In this document: positions 1 through 8,168 of the stretch, in pieces
Layout of the letters: every line of letters begins with the position of its first letter
Position numbering within the stretch: position 1 is the stretch's first letter
Source: an uncultured Rheinheimera sp.
GTDB lineage: Bacteria > Pseudomonadota > Gammaproteobacteria > Enterobacterales > Alteromonadaceae
NCBI GenBank assembly: GCA_943913835.1
Contig: CALTZU010000001.1
Location: forward strand, 10,782 to 74,781
Reading direction: 5' to 3'
Length of the DNA stretch: 64,000 nucleotides
Position numbers and translations under genes: made by a program
The notes under the pieces: generated by a model
Database searches by the model: none
Seen by the model: the letters and a program-made list of their open reading frames with translations, nothing else
Told to the model about the DNA's origin: nothing

Positions 1-639
1 ACACCGGACTTATTGTTGTCCACTGATCAGCATCTGGATATAGCCAGGATGCAACTGGCCGCCCGTATCGATTTGACGGAATACCAAACCAGCCCGGAGC
101 AAAACAAGTACATCTCTTTTATTCGCGGCAGAGCAGGGCGTAAAGTCGCCGACTTTTTCCTCGACTTCTTGGGATGCGCCGAAGGTATAGTGGCGAAAGA
201 GCAAAGTAAAGTAGTGCTGGCTTCTGTCGAAGAGTATTTATCGGCCTCGGATTACGATGCCAGCGAAAAGTCAGCCGTACGCAAGCAAGTCTATGAATAC
301 TGCGAAGAGCAAAGCAAACAAGGTCTGGATGTGCATTTGCAGGAGTTGTCGGCTACTATCGACAGCAGCGATGCCCGCGCTTTTACTGACTACTGTGCAG
401 AGCAGAATATAGAAGTACCAGAGCAGTTTCCTGTCGATGTGAAAGAGTTAAAAACCCTGGTGAAGTTTTCAGGCGCCGGCGGTGGCGTCAGTATCAGCTT
501 TGAACAGAAGCACCTGGGTGAACGTATCCGTTACGATATGGAAAAAGACTTGCTGATTATTCAGGGGGTTCCGCCCAACTTAAAAGACCAGCTACAACGC
601 TTTTTAAAAGGTTTTTCCAGCTTCGATAACAAGGGCTGA
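1..639 (+). CDS. yejK: Nucleoid-associated protein YejK (NdpA), 3' part
   Basis: This is the C-terminal part of a YejK/NdpA nucleoid-associated protein. The reading frame is open to the first base of the window, so the start lies upstream. About 212 residues are present against about 335 in the usual family member, so roughly the first third is missing. Recognisable segments are the central 'FIRGRAGRKVADFFLDF' block and the C-terminal stretch ending in 'RYDMEKDLLIIQGVPPNLKDQL'-type sequence, both typical of the family. The family binds DNA and co-purifies with the nucleoid, but its exact role is not settled. A TGA stop at 637-639 is followed after 3 bases by the convergent end of the next gene. 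Confidence 0.88.
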   Translation, partial: TPDLLLSTDQHLDIARMQLAARIDLTEYQTSPEQNKYISFIRGRAGRKVADFFLDFLGCAEGIVAKEQSKVVLASVEEYLSASDYDASEKSAVRKQVYEYCEEQSKQGLDVHLQELSATIDSSDARAFTDYCAEQNIEVPEQFPVDVKELKTLVKFSGAGGGVSISFEQKHLGERIRYDMEKDLLIIQGVPPNLKDQLQRFLKGFSSFDNKG

Positions 640-642
640 GCC

Positions 643-897
643 TTAGTCACCGCCACTACCGCCGTCAGATCCGCCATCTGACGTGTTGTGGTGGTCGGTA
701 TCCACTTGTTTAATCCGACTGGCGTCTGTGCCAGAGCTGGCTACCACAGAACCTGTGACACCACCTTCAGTGCTTGTTTTCTGACTGACTTCTGTTTTTG
801 CTTTGGCGTCCAGCCCTTTGCTGCGGCGGATCAACCACAAATTACCGAGAATAATCCCAAGCGCTACTACTAAAATCCACCAGAAGCTTGCTGTCAT
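643..897 (-). CDS. DUF2897 family small membrane protein
   Basis: An 84-residue protein with one N-terminal membrane segment (about residues 4-23, 'FWWILVVALGIILGNLWLI') followed by a basic patch 'IRRSKGLDAKAK' and a hydrophilic tail. This matches the DUF2897 layout seen in Alteromonadales near dapE. The tail is longer than I expect for the family and ends in a low-complexity stretch rich in His, Asp, Gly and Ser, probably disordered. It is the last gene of the minus-strand run from 3595 down, starting 2 bases after the M15 peptidase stop, so it is probably cotranscribed. Function is unknown; a single-pass inner-membrane location is inferred. Confidence 0.6.
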   Translation of the reverse strand: MTASFWWILVVALGIILGNLWLIRRSKGLDAKAKTEVSQKTSTEGGVTGSVVASSGTDASRIKQVDTDHHNTSDGGSDGGSGGD

Positions 898-899
898 GG

Positions 900-1574
900 T
901 TAGTCCTTACAAATAGTGCAAACATAACGCTTAAAAATCAGCGGTATATGCTCAAGTAGCAGAGTTTTGTCCGGCAGTTCACTTTGGGCTATGGCATCAG
1001 ACAGCATAGCCTCGTCGAAGCTATTTAAATAGCCTTCCGCCAAAGCACGGTAACTCAAATGCCAGGCTTCTTTGGCGACTCCACCCTGATCACGCTGATA
1101 AGGCCGGAAAAAACCAAACTGTGCCGCATGTTGGCTTAACCACTGATCCAACGCATAAAATGGCCCACCGATCTGATATTCAGCATCCAGTAACTGCACC
1201 TGATAGTCGGCAGTTACAGCGGCTTTGTCATACAGATCCAGATCCGTCCCCCAATGATGGCGACTAGCTCCAGGTAAAGCGGAATAAAGTAAAATGGCTT
1301 CAATTTTTGCGAAGCCATCTAAAGCATGGATATCCACTTGCTGTTGTGCTTTGTTATAGACAGGGCGTTGTCCAGTGTATTTTGCTGTCCAAATCCGGGC
1401 TTGCTGCGAGAAAGAGCGGAACGATGACACCAGTGCTAACTCAATACCATCCAAAGCAGCAGCCTGCTGCATTTGTAAATAGGCCGCTTTGACGTCCGGT
1501 AATAAGCGGTGACGCTGCTCCAGTTCAACCAGCGCAGTTTCATCAAAACCTGTCAGGTGCCGGGCCAGACTCAT
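900..1574 (-). CDS. M15 family D-Ala-D-Ala carboxypeptidase-like (VanY type)
   Basis: Zinc peptidase of the M15 (VanY/D-alanyl-D-alanine carboxypeptidase) family, 224 residues. Family signatures are '[13 protein letters not shown]', the metal-binding segment '[13 protein letters not shown]' (His and Asp ligands) and 'EAWHLSYR', which carries the catalytic Glu and third His ligand. The frame is open 24 codons upstream, but the ATG at 1574 overlaps the dapE stop as ATGA, and the sequence before it is dapE in another frame, so 1574 is the likely start. No signal peptide is evident, so a cytoplasmic role on peptidoglycan fragments or non-classical export is open. Cutting of D-Ala or muropeptide ends is inferred from the family. 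Confidence 0.8.
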   Translation of the reverse strand: MSLARHLTGFDETALVELEQRHRLLPDVKAAYLQMQQAAALDGIELALVSSFRSFSQQARIWTAKYTGQRPVYNKAQQQVDIHALDGFAKIEAILLYSALPGASRHHWGTDLDLYDKAAVTADYQVQLLDAEYQIGGPFYALDQWLSQHAAQFGFFRPYQRDQGGVAKEAWHLSYRALAEGYLNSFDEAMLSDAIAQSELPDKTLLLEHIPLIFKRYVCTICKD

Positions 1575-2704
1575 TTCGCGACCAGTTGCTGTAATATATG
1601 TTGATACATATCGGCTAAAGGCTCTAAATCGGCCACAGCCACGCATTCATTGATTTTATGAATAGTTCCATTACAAGGTCCTAATTCCAGAACCTGAGCA
1701 CCAGTAGGAGCAATAAAACGCCCGTCTGAGGTACCGCCAGTGGTTTCCAGAGAAGGTGCATAACCTTTGACCTTTTGCACCGCCTGCACAGCAGCTGCCA
1801 CCAGTTCACCACTATCGGTCAGGAAGGGCAGACCATTGAGGATCCAGTCGATGCTGTAGTTAAGACCATGCTGGTCCAAAACCGCCAGTACTTTTTGTTG
1901 TAACTGTTCAGCTGTGACTTCAGTACTGTAACGGAAGTTAAAGGTCAGCTGCACATCACCCGGCACCACGTTGGTGGCACCAGTACCGGCATGAATGTTA
2001 GAGATCTGAAAACTGGTAGCCGGGAAATAGGCATTACCTTGATCCCAGACGGTTTGTGCTAATTCAGCCAGCGCAGGCGCGGCTTTATGAATAGGGTTAT
2101 CCACCAGGTGGGGATAAGCCACATGGCCCTGAATGCCTTTGACCGTCAGATATCCTGTTAAAGAACCACGGCGACCATTTTTTATTACATCCCCCAGTGC
2201 ACTGGTACTGGACGGTTCGCCGACTAAACACCACTTAATTTTTTCATTGCGGCTCTCCAACACTTCAATCACACGTTTGGTGCCATTGATAAAAGGGCCT
2301 TCTTCATCACTGGTAATTAAAAAAGCTATGTCACCTGTAAGTTCAGGGTTCGTTGCCAGAAAACGCTCAGTGGCAACCACCATAGCAGCCAGGCTTCCTT
2401 TCATATCGGCTGTACCGCGGCCATAGAGCATGCCGTCACGGATTTCGGGCTCAAAAGGTGGGCTGGTCCATTGCTCCAAAGGACCTGTTGGCACTACATC
2501 GGTGTGACCTGCGAAACAGAATAAGGGTTTGCCCTGACCGCGGCGTGCCCATAAATTTAAAGTGTCTTCAAAAAACATCGACTCAATGGTAAAACCCAAA
2601 GCTTCCAGGCGTTGTGCCATCAATTGCTGGCAGCCAGCATCTTCAGGCGTAACCGACTGGCGGCTGATTAAATCTTTGGTCAGCTCTAGTACTGCTGTGC
2701 TCAT
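1571..2704 (-). CDS. dapE: Succinyl-diaminopimelate desuccinylase
   Basis: DapE hydrolyses N-succinyl-LL-2,6-diaminopimelate to LL-diaminopimelate and succinate in the lysine and peptidoglycan precursor pathway. At 377 residues it has the normal family length. The M20 di-zinc motifs are clear: '[12 protein letters not shown]' (His and Asp), '[10 protein letters not shown]' (bridging Asp) and '[12 protein letters not shown]' (catalytic Glu pair), with the final His ligand in 'NGTIHKINE'. The ATG at 2704 overlaps the upstream ArsC-like stop as ATGA, and its own stop overlaps the M15 peptidase start in the same way, so the three genes are translationally coupled. The ArsC-like/dapE pairing is common in gammaproteobacteria. 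Confidence 0.96.
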   Translation of the reverse strand: MSTAVLELTKDLISRQSVTPEDAGCQQLMAQRLEALGFTIESMFFEDTLNLWARRGQGKPLFCFAGHTDVVPTGPLEQWTSPPFEPEIRDGMLYGRGTADMKGSLAAMVVATERFLATNPELTGDIAFLITSDEEGPFINGTKRVIEVLESRNEKIKWCLVGEPSSTSALGDVIKNGRRGSLTGYLTVKGIQGHVAYPHLVDNPIHKAAPALAELAQTVWDQGNAYFPATSFQISNIHAGTGATNVVPGDVQLTFNFRYSTEVTAEQLQQKVLAVLDQHGLNYSIDWILNGLPFLTDSGELVAAAVQAVQKVKGYAPSLETTGGTSDGRFIAPTGAQVLELGPCNGTIHKINECVAVADLEPLADMYQHILQQLVAK

Positions 2705-3054
2705 GCGGAAGTCCCAAATAATATTTGATACTGTGATTCTGAAAAACCAAGGTGGTAGTTGCCATTGTGCTCCAGCACAGGTCTTTTGATAAGGGCAGGT
2801 TGGGCTAACATCAGTTGCACAGCTTTTTCCGTGGTCAAATCTTGTTTGTCAGCCTCAGGCAATGCTCTATAGGTGGTACCTTTGGTATTGAGTAGCTGCT
2901 GCCAGCTCAATTGCTGCATAAACTGAGCTAATAGTTCAGCACTGACACCGTCCTGACGATAATCTATATATTGATGCGGCAGTTGCTGTTGTTCCAGCCA
3001 TTTACGGGCTTTTTTAATAGTGTCACAATTTTTAATGCCATAGATCCGGGTCAT
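2701..3054 (-). CDS. ArsC/Spx-like thioredoxin-fold reductase (YffB type)
   Basis: A 117-residue thioredoxin-fold protein of the ArsC/Spx superfamily, YffB branch, next to dapE as in E. coli and relatives. The N-terminus '[20 protein letters not shown]' carries the single conserved Cys in 'KNCDT' and the fold continues through '[13 protein letters not shown]' to 'ALIKRPVL', the cis-Pro loop. The frame is open 43 codons upstream, but the extension overlaps the preceding gene and lacks family sequence, so ATG 3054 is chosen. The stop overlaps dapE (ATGA). Substrate is unknown: the family name suggests arsenate reductase, but YffB members are thought to be glutathione-linked thiol reductases instead. 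Confidence 0.85.
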   Translation of the reverse strand: MTRIYGIKNCDTIKKARKWLEQQQLPHQYIDYRQDGVSAELLAQFMQQLSWQQLLNTKGTTYRALPEADKQDLTTEKAVQLMLAQPALIKRPVLEHNGNYHLGFSESQYQILFGTSA

Positions 3055-3067
3055 AAATAGAGTAATC

Positions 3068-3595
3068 CTAAGCGCTAACCAATTGAATAGCCAACAAGTC
3101 ATCCTGTAGCGCCTGATGATAACCTGTTCGGCAGTGAATACTATGAATTCTGGAGTGAGGAGCAACCCGTAACAATATCCCAAAGCTCTGATCAGCCTGG
3201 CTTAACAGGGCTTTATCATAATGAAGTATAGGTTGTCCCGCCTGAACCAGAGCTTGTTCACCAACCAGCCAGTGAAAGCCTAAACCATGTTTAGATTGGC
3301 AGTACAGTGGGAAATCTACCACCAGTTTTAAGCCGTTGGAATGCATAAACTGCAGATGTTGGCCGGTATGATTTTTTCTGCTAAAAGCGGCTGCAAAAGG
3401 ACTGAATACGGTAGTTCCCCGTAGTTCAAGCCAAAGGCCGTCGCCTTGAAAGCCTGAAGCTATCAATGCATCACTGCTTGCCAAACGGTTATGACTGAAG
3501 GCGTCCACCGGACTTCTCACCCTTAATTTTAATAACGGATCCAGGCTGGTGTGCCACTGCAACTGACTAAAATGGCTGGACATGGGTAAAAACAT
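3068..3595 (-). CDS. PTS glucose-type IIA domain-like protein, active-site His replaced
   Basis: A 175-residue single-domain protein that resembles the glucose-specific phosphotransferase IIA component (Crr). Visible family features are a 'SPFAAAFSRKNHTGQHLQF' segment corresponding to the strand holding the first active-site His, then 'SNGLKLVVDFP' and 'GLGFHWLVGEQALVQAGQPILHYD'. In Crr the phosphorylated His sits at the position here occupied by Asp in 'LVVDFP'; the neighbouring His ('NHTG') is kept. I infer it cannot carry a phosphoryl group in the usual way and may be a regulatory or diverged homologue. No other PTS genes are near. It starts the minus-strand run leading to dapE, 13 bases before the ArsC-like start. 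ATG 3583 is an alternative start. Confidence 0.65.
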   Translation of the reverse strand: MFLPMSSHFSQLQWHTSLDPLLKLRVRSPVDAFSHNRLASSDALIASGFQGDGLWLELRGTTVFSPFAAAFSRKNHTGQHLQFMHSNGLKLVVDFPLYCQSKHGLGFHWLVGEQALVQAGQPILHYDKALLSQADQSFGILLRVAPHSRIHSIHCRTGYHQALQDDLLAIQLVSA

Positions 3596-4192
3596 TTAAA
3601 GGAACTTGAGCGGATAGTAACGAAAAAAAACAAATTTGGCGAAGACTTCCTGTGCTGATCCGCTTTGTATCCAGTGCCGTAATTTATGTAGTAAAACTAA
3701 CATGAAGTTAGCTGAGCTACTAAATAGTTTTTTCAGAGGTTTCACTATAAAAACGTCATGAAAAGCTGATAAGTCGATGTCGATCCTGGCAGTAAAATGG
3801 TGAAGGCCCTATGTTTTCTTTGTTTATGTTGTCCACAGATTCTGTGGATAACTTTGTGTGTTGTTATGTTTAATTGATTTAAGTTATTGAAAAAAATTAG
3901 AAAATACTAATGGCACAAAATTTGTTTAGTTGGCGTTTTCGCAAATAATTGTGCTAAGGCGGGAAACTGCGAGTTTTCTTGTTGAATCCAAAAATTTGAC
4001 TGTAAAATATTTGTAATAACTTTGCGTGGATTTTGTGTTTGATTTTTAATGGCGGGATTTCAATAAATATTTTCTGTCCGGGGCGCTTTTAGCTTTAGTT
4101 TCTGTCAAAGCTGGACGATAGTTGAAGCAGGGGGTAGACTCCGAATCAACGACTTGTGGTAAGTACAGCAATCACCAAGAGGAGTACCTGCG
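3596..4192. other. 597-base AT-rich intergenic region with no gene
   Basis: Divergent upstream region of the IIA-like gene and yfbV. I see no convincing reading frame or RNA gene. It is clearly richer in A and T than its flanks, contains a pair of inverted DnaA-box-like nonamers at 3829-3851, and should contain promoters for both flanking genes, though I cannot fix them. A Shine-Dalgarno-like AAGAGGAG lies just before yfbV. Confidence 0.6.
3829..3851. promoter_or_regulatory. Inverted pair of DnaA-box-like nonamers
   Basis: TTGTCCACA at 3829-3837 and TGTGGATAA at 3843-3851, the latter being the reverse complement of the perfect consensus TTATCCACA, separated by 5 bases. Together they form an 8-base inverted repeat (3832-3839 and 3841-3848) around one central base. 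The sequence fit is direct; DnaA binding is inferred. A regulatory or titration site is more likely than an origin, since no dnaA, dnaN, gidA or AT-rich 13-mer array is present. Confidence 0.45.
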
Positions 4193-4636
4193 ATGTCAGC
4201 TATGTTTTCGACACTCAAAGCGGGGCTGCAGTACAGCCGTGACTGGCCTGTGGTACTAGAGTTAAACGCGATTTTTCCGGAGAATAAAATTATCCGGATG
4301 ACAAACTTTGCGCAAAAAACATTACCAGCAGTAGCAGCTGTGGGCGCTCTGGTGCAGTTTAATCTGCTGGGCGCGAGTCAATTGCCTCTGATCCTGACCA
4401 TGATGTTATGTATTTTATCTATGCCGTTTCAGGGCTGGTATTGGCTTGGGAAAAGAGCCCAAACTGAATTGCCGCCTGGTTTGAGTAGCTGGTATGGTGA
4501 AATTAAGCAAAAAATGCAGGAGCAGGGGTTACAAACCCAAAATCCTCAACACAAGCTGCGGTACGCTGATCTAGCATTGTTACTAAAACAAGCTTTTGGG
4601 CAGTTGGATAAAGCCTTTCTGCGCGACTGGCTTTGA
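4193..4636 (+). CDS. yfbV: UPF0208 membrane protein YfbV
   Basis: A 147-residue protein of the UPF0208/YfbV family, close to the E. coli length of 151. The signature pattern is present: 'FSTLKAGLQYSRDWP' at the N-terminus, 'FPENKIIRMTNFAQKTLP' in the middle, and 'MPFQGWYWLGKRAQTELPPG' after two membrane segments (about residues 47-66 and 70-88). In E. coli YfbV helps insulate the Ter macrodomain and is reported to work with MatP; the same role here is inferred. The ATG at 4193 is preceded by AAGAGGAG at good spacing. In many gammaproteobacteria yfbV sits beside ackA-pta, which is not the case here. Confidence 0.88.
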   Translation: MSAMFSTLKAGLQYSRDWPVVLELNAIFPENKIIRMTNFAQKTLPAVAAVGALVQFNLLGASQLPLILTMMLCILSMPFQGWYWLGKRAQTELPPGLSSWYGEIKQKMQEQGLQTQNPQHKLRYADLALLLKQAFGQLDKAFLRDWL

Positions 4637-4763
4637 TTGCTCAAAGGAAGCAAAACGGCGGTATTGCTTATCCTGAGCTTTCCTGTGTGAACTCAGGATG
4701 ATCAAAGGCTCTGAGTCACGTTAGCTTTTTGTTGCGCCTACAATAGATGTTACTTTGAATACC

Positions 4764-5384
4764 TTATTTACCGGACAAATAAATTCGTTGGTAAAAGGTG
4801 TAGACCCATTCTGGTTTATAAACCACCAGCAAGGTCATTGCCATGCCATTAAGCAAGGCTTCGGGTAGAGCGGCCAGAGGAATAAATATCAGGTATCCTT
4901 CGTACAACTGATGCGAGCTATAGTGTTCGGCGTGGATCCAGGCTTGCAGTAACATAAATACCACCAGACCCAGAGCACTGTTTAAAAAGGCCGCGACAAA
5001 CAGATAAACAAATAGTTGCCGCTGAAGATAATGAAAACACAGCAAATAAACGAAGTAGTTTAATCCAAGCACTAACCAGCCACTAAGCAAAGTCCAAAGC
5101 AGTTGCTCTAAAGCTTTTTCTGTCATTAGCCATTGCAGCGCTATCACGAGCACAAAAAGTAGAGCGCTTAAACGCAGACCGAATACTAACACCAGACTGG
5201 TCAGAGCCAAAAAATGAATGGAAAGTGCGTCCAGCACGGTCGCGTTTGTTTGCCATAGTAATGCCAGTATACAAACACTGGCACCAGCTACAGACCAGGG
5301 AACAGCTTTGTTGCGAATTTCTTTCCAGAAATTCGCATTAAACAATAATGCCGCTAGCAACAGCAGACAAAATGCGGCGAGCAT
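4764..5384 (-). CDS. CbiM-like energy-coupling-factor transporter permease
   Basis: A 206-residue, strongly hydrophobic protein with about six membrane segments. The C-terminal pattern 'LAALPEALLNGMAMTLLVVYKPEWV' resembles the end of CbiM-type substrate-binding components of energy-coupling-factor transporters, which import cobalt or nickel. The usual CbiM N-terminus (Met-His-Ile, whose His helps bind the metal) is absent; this protein starts 'MLAAFCLLLL'. No CbiN, CbiQ, CbiO or cobalamin gene is nearby, so it is an orphan and may have another substrate. The start is 4 bases after the xthA stop, so the two are probably cotranscribed. Confidence 0.6.
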   Translation of the reverse strand: MLAAFCLLLLAALLFNANFWKEIRNKAVPWSVAGASVCILALLWQTNATVLDALSIHFLALTSLVLVFGLRLSALLFVLVIALQWLMTEKALEQLLWTLLSGWLVLGLNYFVYLLCFHYLQRQLFVYLFVAAFLNSALGLVVFMLLQAWIHAEHYSSHQLYEGYLIFIPLAALPEALLNGMAMTLLVVYKPEWVYTFYQRIYLSGK

Positions 5385-5388
5385 CAGC

Positions 5389-6201
5389 TTAACTTAAATC
5401 GAAATTTGACCAGACAGGCGCATGATCAGAAGGTCGCTCCAGGCCACGCAGCTCGTAATCTATATCACTCTCTGTGCACAAAGCTGCCAAAGGAGCAGTG
5501 GCCATAACAACATCAATACGCAGACCTCTGTTGTCATCAAAACCTTTAGAACGGTAGTCGAACCAGCTGTATTTTTCTGTCGCCTGTGGATGCAACGCGC
5601 GGAAAGTATCGATTAGGCCCCAGCCTTTTAATGTCGCTAACATTTCCCGCTCTTCAGGTAAAAATGAACATTTACCTTCTTTTAACCAACGTTTGGCGTT
5701 AGCCTCACCTATGCCTATATCCAGATCTTCAGGAGAAATATTGATATCACCTATGACAGCCACATAGTCATCAGGGCTATGGTGGTCAATTAAATACTGT
5801 TGCAGATCGGCATAAAACTTCTGTTTAGCCGGGAATTTTGTTTCGTGACTACGGTTTTCGCCCTGTGGAAAGTAGCCGTTTAATAAAGTCAGAGTTTTGC
5901 CACTATCCAATGCAAAAGTACCAATTAACATACGGCGCTGAGCGTCTGGCGCGTCTGTTGGGAAGCCATAAAGCATAGACTGAGCTGGCTTTTTACTCAA
6001 AATGGCCACGCCGTAATGACCTTTTTGTCCAAAGTAATACAAGTGGTAACCGAACTTCTGCATCTCTTCGAGCGGGAATTCATCATCATGCACTTTAATT
6101 TCCTGTAAACCGACAAAATCAGGAGAATGTTTAGCCAGTAAAGCTTCAATTTGATGTGGTCTGGCGCGTAAACCATTTATATTAAATGAAATTATTTTCA
6201 T
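5389..6201 (-). CDS. xthA: Exodeoxyribonuclease III
   Basis: Exonuclease III / class II AP endonuclease, 270 residues, the usual length. It cuts DNA 5' of abasic sites and degrades duplex DNA 3' to 5' in base excision repair. Active-site motifs are present: '[10 protein letters not shown]' (metal-binding Asn), '[13 protein letters not shown]' (metal-binding Glu), '[13 protein letters not shown]' (Asp and Asn) and the C-terminal 'SDHAPVW' (catalytic Asp-His). The frame runs 15 codons further upstream, but family members start at '[13 protein letters not shown]', so ATG 6201 is chosen. It lies head to head with the YgjP-like protease gene, with a 68-base gap. Confidence 0.95.
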   Translation of the reverse strand: MKIISFNINGLRARPHQIEALLAKHSPDFVGLQEIKVHDDEFPLEEMQKFGYHLYYFGQKGHYGVAILSKKPAQSMLYGFPTDAPDAQRRMLIGTFALDSGKTLTLLNGYFPQGENRSHETKFPAKQKFYADLQQYLIDHHSPDDYVAVIGDINISPEDLDIGIGEANAKRWLKEGKCSFLPEEREMLATLKGWGLIDTFRALHPQATEKYSWFDYRSKGFDDNRGLRIDVVMATAPLAALCTESDIDYELRGLERPSDHAPVWSNFDLS

Positions 6202-6269
6202 GCTGGGTCTCTGATCCGGATGAGAGTAAAAACGTCTGAGCTGCATACTAGCATTTTGTCAGCTCAAGG

Positions 6270-7028
6270 GTGAACAGCTGCTTGCTCCCTCTGGCGACAA
6301 ACTTTAAGCTATGCCTTTGCCCTGATGAGTCTGATGTTGTGAACTCTGAGTTACCCGCCTATCAACTAAAATTTTCCGCCAAAAGGCGTAGTATTCAGCT
6401 GAAAATTAAGTCTGGACAGCTATGGATCTGTGCTCCTGTCGGCTGCGACCTGAAATTTATTCAGCAATTGATTATGCAGAAAAAACACTGGATAGATAAA
6501 CATCTGGAGCAGCAGCAACAGCAGACCGAAGCAGGTTGGTTGGAACAAGGGCAAATTCCATTTTTTGACGACAAATTACAGCTGAGAATAGTACAGGATT
6601 CGGTGAATCAATTTAGTCTGGAAGGTGATTGCTTGTGGTTGCAGCTATCACACCGAAATAAAACGGACAGTCGGTACAAATGGATAGTGAAGCTGGTTAC
6701 AGACTTTTATATGCAACAGGCGCAACTGTGGTTTTCGCAACAAGTGTTGCATGAGCAGCAGCGCATGTCCCTGCAAAGCAGAGAGGTGCGGGTGTGTAAC
6801 TTTAGAGCAAAGTGGGGCAGTTGTGATTCGTCGGGCTTGTTGAGCTTTAACTGGCGACTTTTAATGGCACCAGCTTGGGTAGCCCGTTATGTCGTAGTGC
6901 ACGAATTGGCACATCTGGTGCACATGAATCACAGTAAAAATTTTTGGTCTTTAGTTGCGGAGTTTAATACAGATGCAGCCAAAGCCAGACTTTGGCTAAA
7001 GCAAAATCAGCATTGGATGCAGTTATAA
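6270..7028 (+). CDS. YgjP/DUF45-type zinc metalloprotease-like protein
   Basis: A 252-residue protein of the YgjP (DUF45, SprT-like) metallohydrolase family. The HExxH zinc motif is seen in 'VVHELAHLVHMNHSKNFW', with the third ligand likely the His of 'NHSKNFW', and the typical preceding 'FRAKWGSCDSSGLLSFNWRL' segment is present. The N-terminal part has the 'SAKRRSIQLKI' pattern of the family. The listed start is GTG 6270; a second GTG at about 6339 ('VNSELPAYQL') fits the family N-terminus better and the first 23 residues have little family character, so the true start is uncertain. Substrates of this family are unknown. Confidence 0.78.
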   Translation: MNSCLLPLATNFKLCLCPDESDVVNSELPAYQLKFSAKRRSIQLKIKSGQLWICAPVGCDLKFIQQLIMQKKHWIDKHLEQQQQQTEAGWLEQGQIPFFDDKLQLRIVQDSVNQFSLEGDCLWLQLSHRNKTDSRYKWIVKLVTDFYMQQAQLWFSQQVLHEQQRMSLQSREVRVCNFRAKWGSCDSSGLLSFNWRLLMAPAWVARYVVVHELAHLVHMNHSKNFWSLVAEFNTDAAKARLWLKQNQHWMQL

Positions 7029-7393
7029 CTATAAGTTTGTCCAGATCTGCATAAAATTCAAAAATTTTTCCACGGCAGCCCGGCGCCTGTATCCGGGGGA
7101 TTTATTCTCAGGTGATAAAAGAAAGCCGACCATAAGGCCGGCAAAGTTTACTTCTTGGGAGAATAGAAAGATGATTCACCTAGTCTGACCCGTTACGGCT
7201 GAAAAAATTCAATTTTATTTCTGTTTTTTTGATCTGTGCACTTTGCTTTGCAGTTTCCTTTGCTTAATCAATAGTGCAGGCTTTCCAGCTGATGGTGTTT
7301 TCTGCTTTAATTCGCTGCGACTTGCCTATGGGGCGAACAGAATTAACAGCAAATTGGCCGTTTAGAGCCACTCTTCTATTTCAGGACAACAGC
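7029..7393. other. 365-base intergenic region upstream of deoC
   Basis: No gene of normal size. It contains a hairpin at 7125-7142 (GCCGACC / GGCCGGC, one mismatch, ATAA loop) that could end transcription of the protease gene but lacks a T-run. A five-codon ORF at 7171-7188 has a GGGAG Shine-Dalgarno-like sequence at 7157-7161. A frame open from 7274 into deoC gives a 40-residue extension that is not family sequence, so I treat it as untranslated leader. Confidence 0.5.
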
Positions 7394-8128
7394 ATGACAA
7401 ACCCTCTGCGTATACAACAACTGATGAAGTTGGTGGATTTAACCCGTTTAAATGATCAGGATGATGTAGCAGGTATGCAGCAATGGCTGGAACAGGATCT
7501 GGTCAGCGCAACGCTGTTACCTGCAGCTATTTGTGTTTACCCTGACTATCTGACTCAGGTCAAAAATTTTCTGCAGCAAAAAAAGCTGGCAGTGAAATTA
7601 GCAACTGTTGTTAATTTCCCGTCAGGAGCTTTACCTTTAGTGCAGGTTCTTGCTCAAATAAAAACGGCATTAGCAGCTGGAGCTGATGAAATTGACTGCG
7701 TATTGCCATACCAGATTTTATTGTCGGGCCAAACTGAATTAGTAAGAGACTTTTTAGCGCAAGTGCGCAACGCAACAAAGGGACACTGTTTAAAAATTAT
7801 CATTGAATCAGGTGAATTAGGTACTTGTCAGCAGATAGGTAAAGCTACTGAACTGGTGGTAGAGTCAGGTGCTGACTTTGTGAAGACGTCTACAGGCAAA
7901 GTCAAGGTTGGGGTCACAGAGGAAGCCGCACGTATTATGCTTGCAGTAATAGCTGCCTCAGAACGTCGCGTTGGATTTAAAGCGTCAGGTGGCGTGCGGT
8001 CAGTGGAGTTTGCGTTAAAGCTGGTCAGTTTATTTGAAGAACTGACAGGTGAGGTGGCAACAGCTCAATATATGCGCTTGGGTGCCAGTGCTTTAATGAA
8101 AGACCTAAGTCAGCAACTGGATTACTGA
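7394..8128 (+). CDS. deoC: Deoxyribose-phosphate aldolase
   Basis: DeoC splits 2-deoxy-D-ribose 5-phosphate into glyceraldehyde 3-phosphate and acetaldehyde in deoxynucleoside breakdown. At 244 residues it is a little shorter than E. coli DeoC (259). The Schiff-base lysine is in 'FVKTSTGK' and the second catalytic lysine in 'VGFKASGGVR'; the proton-relay Asp is in 'GADEIDCVLP'. ATG 7394 follows an AGGA at 7383-7386 and matches the family start, so the 40-codon upstream extension is rejected. The gene stands alone here, without the deoA, deoB, deoD neighbours usual in enterobacteria. Confidence 0.93.
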   Translation: MTNPLRIQQLMKLVDLTRLNDQDDVAGMQQWLEQDLVSATLLPAAICVYPDYLTQVKNFLQQKKLAVKLATVVNFPSGALPLVQVLAQIKTALAAGADEIDCVLPYQILLSGQTELVRDFLAQVRNATKGHCLKIIIESGELGTCQQIGKATELVVESGADFVKTSTGKVKVGVTEEAARIMLAVIAASERRVGFKASGGVRSVEFALKLVSLFEELTGEVATAQYMRLGASALMKDLSQQLDY

Positions 8129-8130
8129 GT

Positions 8131-8168
8131 AAAAAAAGACAGCCGCTTCGATGCAGATTAGCGGCTGT
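8131..8168 (-). terminator. Rho-independent terminator of the receiver-TPR gene
   Basis: Read on the minus strand, a 9-base stem (ACAGCCGCT / AGCGGCTGT, at 8139-8147 and 8160-8168) is followed by a run of seven T. It overlaps the last codons of the receiver-TPR gene and lies just after the convergent deoC stop, so it may also slow transcription from that side. Confidence 0.8.

Noticed and set aside
3829..3851. Chromosomal replication origin
   Set aside because: Only two DnaA-like boxes, and no dnaA, dnaN, gidA or mnmG neighbours or AT-rich 13-mer array.
7125..7142. Rho-independent terminator after the YgjP-like gene
   Set aside because: The stem has a mismatch and the following sequence has no T-run, so it is noted only within the intergenic entry.
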